A stretch of DNA of 21,445 bases from JBFJVZ01 sp041623895 (GCA_041623895.1 JBFJVZ010000074.1:1-21445), one strand, 5' to 3'; counted from the stretch's first letter, positions 1 through 7,636 are shown. The notes: a model not told the origin generated them from the letters alone. A program made the numbers and translations.

Positions 1-58
1 CAGACCCCAATAGCCGGAACGGCCCGAAGGGTGCTTTGCACTATTGGGGTCTGACCCC
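1..58. repeat. REP-like palindromic element (hairpin doublet)
   Basis: A perfect 13-bp inverted repeat is formed by CAGACCCCAATAG (1-13) and CTATTGGGGTCTG (41-53). The second arm overlaps a second palindrome, GGGGTCTGACCCC (46-58). Two small hairpins sit between the arms: GCCG-GAA-CGGC (13-23) and GTGC-TTT-GCAC (31-41), so the element could fold into a branched structure. The GGGGTCnGACCCC core resembles REP palindromes mobilised in trans by Y1/HUH TnpA-REP (RAYT) enzymes; that link is from general knowledge, and no such transposase is in the window. The left end is cut by the window edge. Confidence 0.6.
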
Positions 59-228
59 TTTTCGCGGCACACAAAAACTGACTCGAAGTACCACTAGCTG
101 GCTACTGCTCACGCCTGGACTTTGGACGAGCTGCTCGAAGCACCTGGTTCCAGCGTCTACGGTCTTGGAAACTCACCATGCAAATCAACTAGATGGCGTT
201 GTGGGCGCGGATCAGAGGAGAGTTGTTG

Positions 229-1743
229 ATGCTTACGAGACGCCAGTTGCTCAAGTATCTCGCGGTGATGACCGTGGGCGCCGCAGTCCAGGCCTCCTGG
301 GCCCGCGCCGATCGTGAAAAGTCACCGAGCGAACGGCCGAACATCATCATCATTTACGTTGATGATCTGGCGCGGGGCGATGTCGGGGCCTTCGGATGCC
401 CGGACGCGTCCACGGCGAACATCGACACGTTGGCGCGGCAGGGCGTGAGACTAACCAATGCCTACACGATCAACGCCCCCTGCTGCCCAAGCCGCACGGC
501 GCTGATGATGGGGATGTACACGCAGCGATTCGGCAAGTACGACCTGTCCCGCGGCGTGCCGATTCCCGACGACAAACCGACCCTGGCCGAAACCCTGCGC
601 GATGCCGGCTACGTCACCGGAATCGTTGGTTTGGAAAAGTGGGACATTGGCCGGTGGGACCAGGGTTGTCTCGACCGCGGATTCATGGAGGCCGGAAAGC
701 ATCCGCCCCGAGTCGAAGGCCGGGAGGGGTTTGGCGGCGGATCCTCGTATGTCGGCGCCGACGGTTCCTACCTCACCGAGGTCGAGGGTCAGTATGTCGT
801 CGACTTCATCGAGCGGCACGGCCGCAGTGACCGGCCGTTCTTCATGTACTTCGTGCCGCTCGCCGTCCACATCCCCAACACCGAAGTGCCCGTCAAGTAC
901 CTGGAACGTCTCTACCCCGGCCACCGCGGCGCCTACACCAAACGCCAATACCTGCGCGCGACCTTGCTCGCTCTGGACGACCAGGTCGGCCAGATCCTCG
1001 AAAAGCTGCGCGAAATGAGCATCGCCGATGACACGTTGATCATGTTCAGCAGCGATAACGGCGGCGACCCGCATGCCGGACACCGGCCGCTCCCCTACCG
1101 CGGCGGCAAAGGCGGCGAACAAAGGTCCAACCTGCAGTGGGAGGGCAACTATCGCATGCCAACAATCTTGACCTTTCCGGGGACCCTGCCAGCGGGCACG
1201 CAATACAAAGGCATGTCCAGCACGCTCGACTTTTACGCGACGGCCGCGGCGGTGGCCCAGACCAGATTGCCGGAGCACTGCGAGGGGAAAAACCTGCTGC
1301 CCCTGCTGCGGGGCGAACAGCAACCTGACCCCGACAAGGCACTGTTCTGGCACACCTACACATCCCGGATCGCCCGCTGGAAACAGTGGCGGATCGTGAA
1401 ATTCGGCGAGGAAACCCTGTGGCGGCTCTACGACATCGAAGCCGACCCGGGCGAAACCACCGATCTTGCGGAGCAGCACCCGGAGGTCGTCGCGGAGATG
1501 TCTAAACGCTACCACGCCTGGAGAAGCCAGATGGCCGAAGCCCGCGCGCCGGTCAAACCGCCCGACGAACTTTACCCGCACACCGCGCGGGGGCGCCACG
1601 CCCGTCGTCCGTTCGGCCGCGGCTGGATGACTGTGGAAGAGTGGGACCGGATCAAGAACGACCCCACCCAGTGGAGCGAATACCACGTGCGAAAGAAAAT
1701 CCGGCAAGCTGGCGAAGGCGGACCAGAACCGGGCTCATCATGA
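229..1743 (+). CDS. Exported type I sulfatase (FGly-dependent)
   Basis: A 504-residue sulfatase of the alkaline-phosphatase superfamily, predicted to hydrolyse sulfate esters, probably on polysaccharides, outside the cytoplasm. The start at 229 is chosen because AGAGGAGAG (214-222) lies just upstream and because it opens a twin-arginine-like signal peptide (MLTRRQLLKYLAVMTVGAA). An upstream in-frame ATG at 193 lacks this spacing. Visible motifs are the metal-binding Asp pair D45-D46 (YVDD), the formylglycine motif C85-C-P-S-R89, H214 in VHIPN, D276-N277 in FSSDNGG, and a C-terminal region ending with WRLYDIEADPGE, typical of the family. The usual GKWHLG motif reads EKWDIG here (K137, D139), so His is replaced by Asp. 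No sulfatase-maturing enzyme gene is visible in the window. The gene stands alone. Family assignment is firm; the substrate cannot be told. Confidence 0.95.
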   Translation: MLTRRQLLKYLAVMTVGAAVQASWARADREKSPSERPNIIIIYVDDLARGDVGAFGCPDASTANIDTLARQGVRLTNAYTINAPCCPSRTALMMGMYTQRFGKYDLSRGVPIPDDKPTLAETLRDAGYVTGIVGLEKWDIGRWDQGCLDRGFMEAGKHPPRVEGREGFGGGSSYVGADGSYLTEVEGQYVVDFIERHGRSDRPFFMYFVPLAVHIPNTEVPVKYLERLYPGHRGAYTKRQYLRATLLALDDQVGQILEKLREMSIADDTLIMFSSDNGGDPHAGHRPLPYRGGKGGEQRSNLQWEGNYRMPTILTFPGTLPAGTQYKGMSSTLDFYATAAAVAQTRLPEHCEGKNLLPLLRGEQQPDPDKALFWHTYTSRIARWKQWRIVKFGEETLWRLYDIEADPGETTDLAEQHPEVVAEMSKRYHAWRSQMAEARAPVKPPDELYPHTARGRHARRPFGRGWMTVEEWDRIKNDPTQWSEYHVRKKIRQAGEGGPEPGSS

Positions 1744-1824
1744 ATGACCCTTGCTATCTAATTTTTGCTGTGGTCGGTCGGCTCATCGGACGACGTCAAA
1801 GGTGCGCAACTGGCCTCCAGGGTG

Positions 1825-2075
1825 TCACAACTGTGCGCCACAGTTTGGGCAAGTGTCGTGCACTCGAAAAGACTTAATACGAATTCTTTGTCCGCACGTT
1901 GGGCAGGGCGCCCGTCGCCACGAACATTCCAAACGATTTGCGCGATGATGTAAGCCGTCGCCACAGTGCACCCCAGAACAATCCCAGCATACCAGGGCGC
2001 TGAACCTTCGGCGAAATTTCGCAAGATGAAATAGACGATGGTAAGGAGCATAGGTACAGCCCACAAGTCAATCAT
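1825..2075 (-). pseudogene. Frameshifted small membrane protein with C-terminal zinc ribbon
   Basis: Two reading frames on the minus strand give complementary halves of one plausible protein. From an ATG at 2075, the first frame encodes about 50 residues with two hydrophobic stretches (MLLTIVYFIL and WYAGIVLGCTVATAYIIAQI). A second frame, shifted by one base, encodes CPTCGQRIRIKSFRVHDTC followed by PNCGAQL and a stop at 1825, which is a four-cysteine zinc-ribbon pattern (CxxC-x15-CxxC). The first frame alone continues as low-quality sequence to 1758. Restoring one base near 1905-1925 would join the halves into a protein of about 80 residues. The start ATG overlaps the end of the DUF1501 remnant by 8 nt, suggesting former translational coupling. 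A sequencing error is the main alternative; I saw no convincing slippery heptamer for programmed frameshifting. Function unknown. Confidence 0.5.
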
Positions 2076-2499
2076 CAAGCAGTTCGCGGATCGGCTGGCC
2101 GCCGTTGAAGATTCTGATTGGCCGACCGCTTCGCGTCAGGTGTTTTGCATCCACCGCAATCCCCATCGATTTAGCGACCGTGATCCAGACATCCTCGAAG
2201 CTGATCGCTTCGCTTGTTACGCGGGCACCATCGGCGGTTGTCTTGCCGACCAGAATACCTCCGCGAAGTCCCCCACCTCCCATCAGCAGCGACCAACTGC
2301 GCGCCCAGGGTGCACGCGTGTTGTTGGGACCAATCCGAGGGGAGCGGCCATACGCTCCCATCACGACAATCACCGTGTGACGGAGAAGTCCACGCGTTTT
2401 CAGGTCGCGCACCACCGGGCAGGCCCGTAGTGGCAGCGATGACCACATGCTGGCAGTAGCGGCAGCCAGGCCCAGAAGAATCTCTCGTCGATTTGGCAT
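2068..2499 (-). pseudogene. DUF1501 family protein with large internal deletion
   Basis: The 143-residue product begins with a typical DUF1501 Tat signal (MPNRREILLGLAAATASMW) and passes after about 25 residues directly into the C-terminal part of the family (VRDLKTRGLLRHTVIVVMG, then GAYGRSP and GGGGLRGGILVGKT). The 300 or so residues that normally lie between are missing; compare the full 462-residue DUF1501 protein at 10574-11962. The family motif GEFGRTP reads GAYGRSP, and the DGRDH stretch of the intact relative is replaced by NTRAP, so conserved acidic and His residues are also lost. The start at 2499 has a strong ribosome binding site (AGGGAGGAG). The frame stays open 180 nt upstream, but I see no recognisable protein there. 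It could be expressed as a short secreted product, but decay after an internal deletion is the simplest reading. Confidence 0.7.
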
Positions 2500-2930
2500 G
2501 CGGCTCCTCCCTGCGGTGAGCTGCATGGGGACGTGAAGAAGTTTGCTTTTCGGCAGCCTCAAAGGATGAATCGCAGCTTTCGCTGCAAAGTACTCAAAAA
2601 AAGCAACACTCGTTCCTGGCGGGTCGACGGTCAGACTCGGTTTTTTAGCGAACTGGCGAATCTGCAGAGGTGTTCGCACCGATGCTTCGAAGCCGGTCTG
2701 CTTCGTACAGGTTGTTGGTCCAGCCGACGCGAGTTGCGGGAGAGCTAGCTAATTACGCGCACGGCCGTTAGCCTTCGTAAGACTGTCCCAACCCAATTCA
2801 CCCAGGTGTGCGTCACCGATGCAAGTTGGAGAAAGCGAATAAGTGAGAATTCTCGGGCATTCTGGACGGACGTTCGGACGGTCCTGTTGCCCCGTAAACA
2901 CTTTGGGAAATTCCAGTCGCTGATTTCGCG
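2500..2930. other. Gene-free stretch
   Basis: I recognise no protein or RNA gene here. The stretch holds the ribosome binding site of the DUF1501 remnant at its left edge and short palindromic words such as AGCTAGCT (near 2745-2752) and ACGGCCGT (near 2761-2768). Short frames that cross it show no family features. It separates two divergent genes, so it should contain their promoters, but no convincing -35/-10 pair stands out. Confidence 0.4.
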
Positions 2931-3494
2931 ATGCACACACCCGAATCGTCCAGGTCGATAAAAGGAAAACCATTGAACGCAAGAAACTCCACCAGCTCTC
3001 GAACCTCAATCTCCGTCAATCAAAAGAAGCCGGAGATCAGTTTTCTGATAATGGCATTGCTGTTCACGCTCGCGGTTGACGCTGTATCAGCGTATTTCCT
3101 GAGCCACGAAATTGCGTCGTATTCGTTTTCTGAAACGTCGGGAAAGATTGTTAGCGGCACGGTAGAAAAGAGAAAACGATCCGGTAAGAAAATTGGCTCC
3201 GACTACACACCGCGGATCGGTTATACGTATGAAGTTGATGGGAAAACGCTGGTGGGCGAGGGCATTCATTTTAGCGATTCTTCTTTCAGCATGCCCCACC
3301 AGGCAGAACGAGTCCTGGCCAGATTTCCGGTGGGATCGGACGTCAGCGTATACTACGATCCAGCCGATCCAGGCAGGTCTGTTCTAGTACGCGGAATCAG
3401 TGGCATAGGGATCTTTTTTCTTCTTGCGCTGATCAACCTTGGCTTCGTGTTCCTTGTGTGGCTCAGAGTAGTTCCAAGAAAGACGCGAGCCTGA
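2931..3494 (+). CDS. DUF3592 domain membrane protein
   Basis: A 187-residue protein with one hydrophobic segment near residues 38-57 (FLIMALLFTLAVDAVSAYFL), an extracytoplasmic or periplasmic-side domain, and a second membrane segment near 158-180. The middle region shows the DUF3592 pattern: SGTVEKRKR, YTPRIGYTYEVDGKTLVGEG, then RFPVGSDVSVYYDPADPGRSVL. This family is widespread and has no defined biochemical role. The ATG at 2931 has no clear ribosome binding site. An in-frame TTG at 2973, preceded by AAAGGAAA, is a reasonable alternative and would remove the first 14 residues without touching the domain. The gene is transcribed away from the decayed DUF1501 gene and converges with the epimerase gene. 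It appears to be monocistronic. Confidence 0.8.
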   Translation: MHTPESSRSIKGKPLNARNSTSSRTSISVNQKKPEISFLIMALLFTLAVDAVSAYFLSHEIASYSFSETSGKIVSGTVEKRKRSGKKIGSDYTPRIGYTYEVDGKTLVGEGIHFSDSSFSMPHQAERVLARFPVGSDVSVYYDPADPGRSVLVRGISGIGIFFLLALINLGFVFLVWLRVVPRKTRA

Positions 3495-3512
3495 CTGTGG
3501 TTCATCCGCAAT

Positions 3513-3543
3513 CCGACCGGGTAAAGTTTCCGGAAACCGTCGG
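3513..3543. terminator. Possible hairpin terminator between convergent genes
   Basis: In the 106-nt gap between two converging genes there is a perfect 12-bp palindrome GTTTCCGGAAAC (3526-3537), flanked by CCGAC (3513-3517) and GTCGG (3539-3543), which can pair outside it. No T-run follows on either strand, so intrinsic termination is only a suggestion from position and symmetry. Confidence 0.25.
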
Positions 3544-3600
3544 AGAATAGTGCGGCAATAAAGTGTTAATCAGGTAATGACGAAGAAAGTGCTGTTTCGG

Positions 3601-4599
3601 CTAACAGACACTTTCCGGTGTCAGCCAGCCGCGGTTGGCCTGATCCAGGTACACCTGCAACGATTGGCGCAGGGCTTCGCGCAGCGGCGTCGGCGAAGTG
3701 TTGGGAAAAGCTTTGCAAAATGGCTCGGATTCAAGATCACAAATAAAGGGGACTTCGTCGCCTCCGATCGTGATCTGGAATGCTTCACCGACACCAAGCT
3801 GCTCGGCTACGATTTTCAATTCTGAAACAATCGCTTGCGTGTCGAGTGATTGCCCGGGCAGCGTGAACACGCCATAACCCGCAAACGGCTGCAGAGTCGC
3901 ATGGCCGACGGCGGCGCCCACATCGGGCGCGTACTGGTAGTCTTGCCGCGATCGAAACGGTATTTCGTAGGGTAGTCCCAGCGCGACACATTTGATCGCC
4001 GTCGTTGGTGAGGAAGTCAAACCCACGTCGCGGCCGGGGCCGAACAAGACACCGGGGCGCAGGCTGATGGTGGCAACTCCGGTGTCCTGGTGAAAGAATC
4101 TGGCAAGGCTTTCGCCAGCCAGTTTCCAAGTACCGTAAACGTTCACCGGTTGCGGCTCGGCGAGCATCTGCACCCTGCCTCCCGGGTAGTTGGCGCGGGG
4201 GCCGTAAACCGCGATCGAGCTGGCAAAAATGAATCTTTGAAATTCGCGGCCACACCCCTTCATCGCCTCGATCAAATTCTGGGTGCCAGCAAGATTGATT
4301 TGCAGGCCCAGGTCTCGATGGGCGTTGCAGTCAGGCGTTTGCAAGGCCGCCATGTGAATCACATGTGTGATTTGATGTTCGATTAAGATCGTTTCAAGTT
4401 GCCGTTGATCGCGAACATCAGCCTCGATGAAGGTGAATCGCGACGTATCGCCGCCGTGAAACACTCGTTCGGATCGCTCCTCGCTTACAGTTCGGCTGGC
4501 GATGATGATTGCGGCGTCCGAGTTGGCGGCCAGCCACTTCGCGGTTTCGGCGCCGATGCATCCGTAGCCGCCTGTGATCAAAACGTTCTGCGACGTCAC
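3601..4599 (-). CDS. NAD(P)-dependent epimerase/dehydratase (extended SDR)
   Basis: A 332-residue extended short-chain dehydrogenase/reductase, likely acting on a sugar or nucleotide-sugar in the cytoplasm. The N-terminal Rossmann motif is GGYGCIG (residues 10-16). An acidic ADVRD motif follows, then HMAALQ, the FASSIAVYG strand with the catalytic Ser (127/128), and the Y155-GTW-K159 pair. The RPGVLFGPG segment after it is typical of UDP-sugar epimerases and related enzymes. No signal peptide is seen. The start is GTG at 4599; no ATG fits in frame before an upstream stop, and GAAGGG about 12 nt upstream is the only ribosome-binding-like sequence. The exact substrate is unclear; erythronate dehydrogenase-like and UDP-glucose 4-epimerase-like members look alike at this level. 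The gene converges with the DUF3592 gene and has no operon partner. Confidence 0.9.
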   Translation of the reverse strand: MTSQNVLITGGYGCIGAETAKWLAANSDAAIIIASRTVSEERSERVFHGGDTSRFTFIEADVRDQRQLETILIEHQITHVIHMAALQTPDCNAHRDLGLQINLAGTQNLIEAMKGCGREFQRFIFASSIAVYGPRANYPGGRVQMLAEPQPVNVYGTWKLAGESLARFFHQDTGVATISLRPGVLFGPGRDVGLTSSPTTAIKCVALGLPYEIPFRSRQDYQYAPDVGAAVGHATLQPFAGYGVFTLPGQSLDTQAIVSELKIVAEQLGVGEAFQITIGGDEVPFICDLESEPFCKAFPNTSPTPLREALRQSLQVYLDQANRGWLTPESVC

Positions 4600-4735
4600 T
4601 AGGAGAGACCCTTCATCAAAGAAATATTAATCGGACCGTAAGACCAATCCCTGCTTTCGTGCGATCACAGTTTAGCGTTCGGTCGGCCGCGCAACAGCCT
4701 TGAACAAGTGCCGCGAGTTACCGATCCGGACCGCG

Positions 4736-4969
4736 CTAACGGATCCAAGCTTGTTCGATTTGTGGATTCCCGGCCGCATTCAGCCGCGCCATTTGATCAC
4801 GGCTGAGTGAGATATCCAGCGCGTTGCTGTTCTCGCTGAGCTGTGCCGTTTGGCTCGCTGCGATGATCGGCAGCACTGCCGGCTCGCTCTGCCGCAGCCA
4901 GGCAATGATCACCTGGCAAGCGGTCGCGCCGACTTCGTTGGCAACTGACTCAAGCTTCAGTTTTTGCAT
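4736..4969 (-). pseudogene. Aldo/keto reductase C-terminal remnant
   Basis: The 77-residue frame matches only the C-terminal end of an aldo/keto reductase: VANEVGATACQVIIAWLRQ corresponds to the helix of the family that reads roughly A..G.TPAQVALAWLL, followed by VLPIIAASQTAQLSEN (the cofactor-binding loop, usually PIPGAS/R) and a last helix LDISLSRDQMARLNAAG. The barrel and the catalytic Asp-Tyr-Lys-His tetrad, normally in the first 230 or so residues of a 310-330 residue protein, are absent, and the sequence upstream of 4969 shows no continuation. In the loop, PGA has become IAA. This is best read as a 3' fragment left after deletion of the rest of the gene. Confidence 0.75.
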
Positions 4970-5134
4970 GATTGTTTGCGAAACCTATCTCAGGGAACGG
5001 TGTTTGAACCCTTGTGACACGATATCCTTAGCGAGAACCCACTGTTGTCGCTAACGAATGCAGTCATTGTTGTACTTCATTTCGTTTTGCTGGTCATTGC
5101 GAAACGTAAACTTGTCTCAAACCCGGAGTCCGTT

Positions 5135-6139
5135 GTGATCAGTCGATGTTCACTTGTTTCGATCGCCGTTGGAATCTCTTTGTTTGCTTGCGATGCGGCG
5201 AGTGCGCAGCCACCGGGTCGAGGATTCGGCGGGTCGCCCGATCGCGGCGGACCTCCCTGGGTAAACGCTCGCCACCAAGATGATGGCCCGCCCTGGTTGC
5301 AAAGCAATCGTTCAACGAGTCGCCGACCCTCTCCGCCGCAAGGTCGCGGTGGTCCAGTCGGGCCACCTTGGATGCGCGAGCGCGGGAATTCACACGCTGG
5401 GCCGCCTTGGCTGCGCAGCAACGGTCCACCCTGGATGCGCGGCAACAGTCCACCTTGGATGCGCAGCAACGGGCCACCGCAGCGAGCTGATATTGTCCAA
5501 CGCAATAAGTCAGGCCGCGGGTCTTCGCGTCAGCAGGCACCACCCTGGATCCTGGGAAACTTCGGTCCTCATAGCGGACCGCCTTGGATGCGAGGCGACC
5601 ACCGATCGAGCCGGCGTGAAGCGATGAAGCCTGGCAACGCCAGGTCGCGGCATGGCGAAGGGATGCGAGGTTCTTCACGTCATCGTGGTGGACCGCCACC
5701 GCGGATGCGAGGGGGCTCCGGCCGGCATAGCGGACCGCCGTCGATGCGAGGCAACCATCGATCAGGCCACACCGGATCGTCAAAGCGTGGGCCCTCAATG
5801 CGTGGACCGGCTCCAAGTCGGGGCGGACCACCGATGCGAGGACCGTCAACAGATCGGGGTGGATCACCGCGATCGCATGATCGTGGCCCCGACGCGCGAC
5901 ATTCACCGGGCCATCACAACGATCACGATGCGGCGCAGGATCGAGGTCGCGGCGGTCCGCCGCAGATGCGAACGGATCGTGATTCACGCGGTCCGCGTCC
6001 CGAAGCCGGCAGGCCACCCGGTCCGCCCGAGCGAACGCCGTCCGCGGGTCAACGCGATGAAAGGAGACGCCCCGACGGGCCTCGCGATCACGACGACCAT
6101 CGTCGCTCGCGAAGTAGACCCGACGCCGACAAAGATTGA
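5135..6139 (+). CDS. Exported Pro/Gly/Arg-rich protein with GPPW repeats
   Basis: A 334-residue low-complexity protein. GTG at 5135 is chosen as the start because CGGAG lies 6 nt upstream and because it gives a clean signal peptide (ISRCSLVSIAVGISLFACD then AASAQ, with cleavage likely after Ala-Ser-Ala). A TTG at 5045 in the same frame is possible but has no support. The mature N-terminal half contains eight PPW motifs, mostly GPPWMRG/GPPWLRS, spaced irregularly. They degenerate towards GPPSMRG, GPSMRG and GPPMRGP, and then into an Arg/Asp/His-rich tail (DHDDHRRSRSRPDADKD). No globular domain or Cys pair is visible. Such a protein could be a cell-surface or matrix component, but that is speculation. 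The opposite strand is also open through most of the gene, a by-product of the repetitive codons. The gene is monocistronic and converges with the small gene at 6176. Confidence 0.7.
   Translation: MISRCSLVSIAVGISLFACDAASAQPPGRGFGGSPDRGGPPWVNARHQDDGPPWLQSNRSTSRRPSPPQGRGGPVGPPWMRERGNSHAGPPWLRSNGPPWMRGNSPPWMRSNGPPQRADIVQRNKSGRGSSRQQAPPWILGNFGPHSGPPWMRGDHRSSRREAMKPGNARSRHGEGMRGSSRHRGGPPPRMRGGSGRHSGPPSMRGNHRSGHTGSSKRGPSMRGPAPSRGGPPMRGPSTDRGGSPRSHDRGPDARHSPGHHNDHDAAQDRGRGGPPQMRTDRDSRGPRPEAGRPPGPPERTPSAGQRDERRRPDGPRDHDDHRRSRSRPDADKD
5246..5845 (+). repeat. Degenerate coding repeats (GPPWMRG units)
   Basis: Within the low-complexity gene, the DNA word for GPPWMRG (close to GGACCGCCTTGGATGCGAGG) recurs with variation, for example near 5367, 5427, 5451 and 5577, and later with the Trp codon lost. 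Unit spacing is irregular, so it is a dispersed rather than a strict tandem array. Such repeats can expand or contract by recombination. Confidence 0.6.
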
Positions 6140-6175
6140 CAACACCAAGAAGCAAATGCCCTGCTTACCCGGACA

Positions 6176-6544
6176 CTATCGCAAACACGCTGACATCCGG
6201 CTAAATACGAGCGTGCGGAGAAGATCGCCAACCGGCCGACCGTCATCATTCTCGGCATTGTCGTATGCGACTGACGGCAGAAAGTGGAAGCCACACCATC
6301 CATAACCAATGAACTCCTCGTATAGCGATTCCGGAACCGGCAGGTTGCACGGATGGTGAAATGCGGACGACGCGTCGTGGGGACGAGCCGCCTTCAGCAG
6401 CGAGGGAGTACCAAGGTTGTCGTGAGACAGCGCGAAGGCAACACGTTCATCACCAACGATAAAGCTGGACGAACCCGCTGAGTGCCATAGCCATTGCAGC
6501 TGTGGGACCAAGTCGAGGGTAACCGCTAGGTGTTCAAATTGCAT
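6176..6544 (-). CDS. Hypothetical protein
   Basis: A 122-residue product that I do not recognise. The ATG at 6544 is supported by AGAAGGAAAG just upstream; a frame extension to 6583 lacks such support. There is no signal peptide and no obvious membrane segment. Residues are mixed and look globular, with several Trp, Phe and His (QLQWLWHSAGSSSFIVGDE, then FIGYGWCGFHFLPSVAYDN). It converges with the repeat-protein gene and is divergent from the esterase gene at 6654, with about 110 nt between the two starts. Coding status rests mainly on the ribosome binding site and on the amino-acid composition. Confidence 0.5.
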   Translation of the reverse strand: MQFEHLAVTLDLVPQLQWLWHSAGSSSFIVGDERVAFALSHDNLGTPSLLKAARPHDASSAFHHPCNLPVPESLYEEFIGYGWCGFHFLPSVAYDNAENDDGRPVGDLLRTLVFSRMSACLR

Positions 6545-6653
6545 CGTGACTTTCCTTCTCTCCGCGGTCAATACGCGCGCCAATCACGGATCGCGCTTAT
6601 AATTGTATCGTCCCAGTCGAATAAAGAAGCCAAGAACCCCCGTGGACCCACCG

Positions 6654-7373
6654 ATGATCCGATCAGTCAACGCCGCCATCTACCTGATTTCCTTGCTTGC
6701 CTTGCCCGCCGCGGTTGCGACAGCGGGCGATGGCAAACATCTGTTTGTTCTTTCCGGGCAGTCCAACATGCAGGGGCATCGCCCCGAAGAAGCATTCACG
6801 CCGGCGGTCAGCGATGCACTGGGCAAAGACAACGTGATTGTCATCCAAGATGCACTCGGCGGCCAACCGATTCAACGCTGGTACAAGGATTGGAAGTCAC
6901 CCGAGGGAACGAAACCGAATAAGACCGGAGATCTTTACGATCGGCTAATGAGCAAAGTCAAGCCGGCAATCGATGGAAAACAACTGGCATCGGTGACGTT
7001 CATTTGGATGCAAGGCGAGCGTGACGCCAAAATGAAGTGGGGGCCGGTTTACGAAGCAAGCCTCTCGGGCCTGCACGAACAGTTTAGCGTGGACCTCGGA
7101 CGCGACGATGTGAACTTCGTGATCGGCAGGCTAAGCGACTTCGACATGGACAACAAGAAATATCCTCACTGGACCATGATCCGCGACATTCAAGTGAAAG
7201 TAGCCGAGTCCAAGCCGCGGTTCGCCTGGGTAAACACCGATGATTTGAACGACGGTCTGAATCGCAAAGGCAAACCGATCAAGAATGATTTGCACTACTC
7301 AGGTGAAGGCTACAAGACACTGGGAAAACGCTTCGCCGAAACTTCCTTGAAGCTGATCAAAAACGCGAAGTAA
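6654..7373 (+). CDS. Exported SASA-type carbohydrate acetylesterase
   Basis: A 239-residue protein of the sialate O-acetylesterase-like (SASA, DUF303) family, an SGNH-type hydrolase fold expected to remove acetyl groups from sugars. A Sec signal peptide (residues 1-24, IRSVNAAIYLISLLALPAA) precedes the nucleophile block LSGQSNMQG, with Ser37 as the likely nucleophile. The FIWMQGERDA block is the conserved W-x-Q-G-E motif of the family, and D212 and H214 in DLHYSGEGY complete the expected catalytic set. The protein is compact and looks complete. The start at 6654 is preferred over a TTG at 6603 because it begins the signal peptide; the ribosome binding site is weak. It stands alone. Family confidence is high; the true substrate (acetylated polysaccharide or another ester) is inferred. 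Confidence 0.92.
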   Translation: MIRSVNAAIYLISLLALPAAVATAGDGKHLFVLSGQSNMQGHRPEEAFTPAVSDALGKDNVIVIQDALGGQPIQRWYKDWKSPEGTKPNKTGDLYDRLMSKVKPAIDGKQLASVTFIWMQGERDAKMKWGPVYEASLSGLHEQFSVDLGRDDVNFVIGRLSDFDMDNKKYPHWTMIRDIQVKVAESKPRFAWVNTDDLNDGLNRKGKPIKNDLHYSGEGYKTLGKRFAETSLKLIKNAK

Positions 7374-7551
7374 AAAAGTGCGTTCTCATAAATCATCCAT
7401 CCACCTTCGTAGGCCAGGACTTGGAGAGTGTCCGGGTTAGGAGCTGCTGCTCAATAATCATGAAATAAGATAGCGGTGGAAGCGTAAATCTGGACCGCCC
7501 CCAAAGAACAGGTTCGCATCCAACAAGCTGCGGAGCAGCGAAAGCGTAAAG

Positions 7552-7597
7552 CCTGGGGTGAGCCAACGAGCGACAGCGAAGTTGGTGTAACCCCAGG
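7552..7597. repeat. Intergenic hairpin (CCTGGGGT/ACCCCAGG)
   Basis: CCTGGGGT (7552-7559) pairs with ACCCCAGG (7590-7597), and inside it CCAAC (7563-7567) pairs with GTTGG (7581-7585), separated by a small asymmetric bulge. The whole could fold as one 46-nt stem-loop. From memory, similar CCTGGGGT...ACCCCAGG hairpins are common between planctomycete genes; copy number in this genome cannot be judged from one window. Confidence 0.55.
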
Positions 7598-7636
7598 AAA
7601 ACGGACCGGCAGCATACGTTCCCCGCGGCGATTTGC

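Noticed and set aside
451..1707. Long minus-strand open frame (418 codons) opposite the sulfatase gene
   Set aside because: It mirrors a clear sulfatase with intact motifs. Its own product is rich in Val, Ala, Gly and Arg with no family features, as expected for the antisense of a GC-rich gene.
5246..5845. Possible CRISPR-like array from recurring 20-nt words
   Set aside because: Spacing is irregular, the words diverge and they fall in one coding frame as GPPWMRG; no spacers or cas genes are present.
5139..6155. Minus-strand open frame (338 codons) opposite the repeat protein
   Set aside because: The opposite frame has a signal peptide, a ribosome binding site and ordered GPPW repeats. The antisense product is only a reflection of repeated codons.
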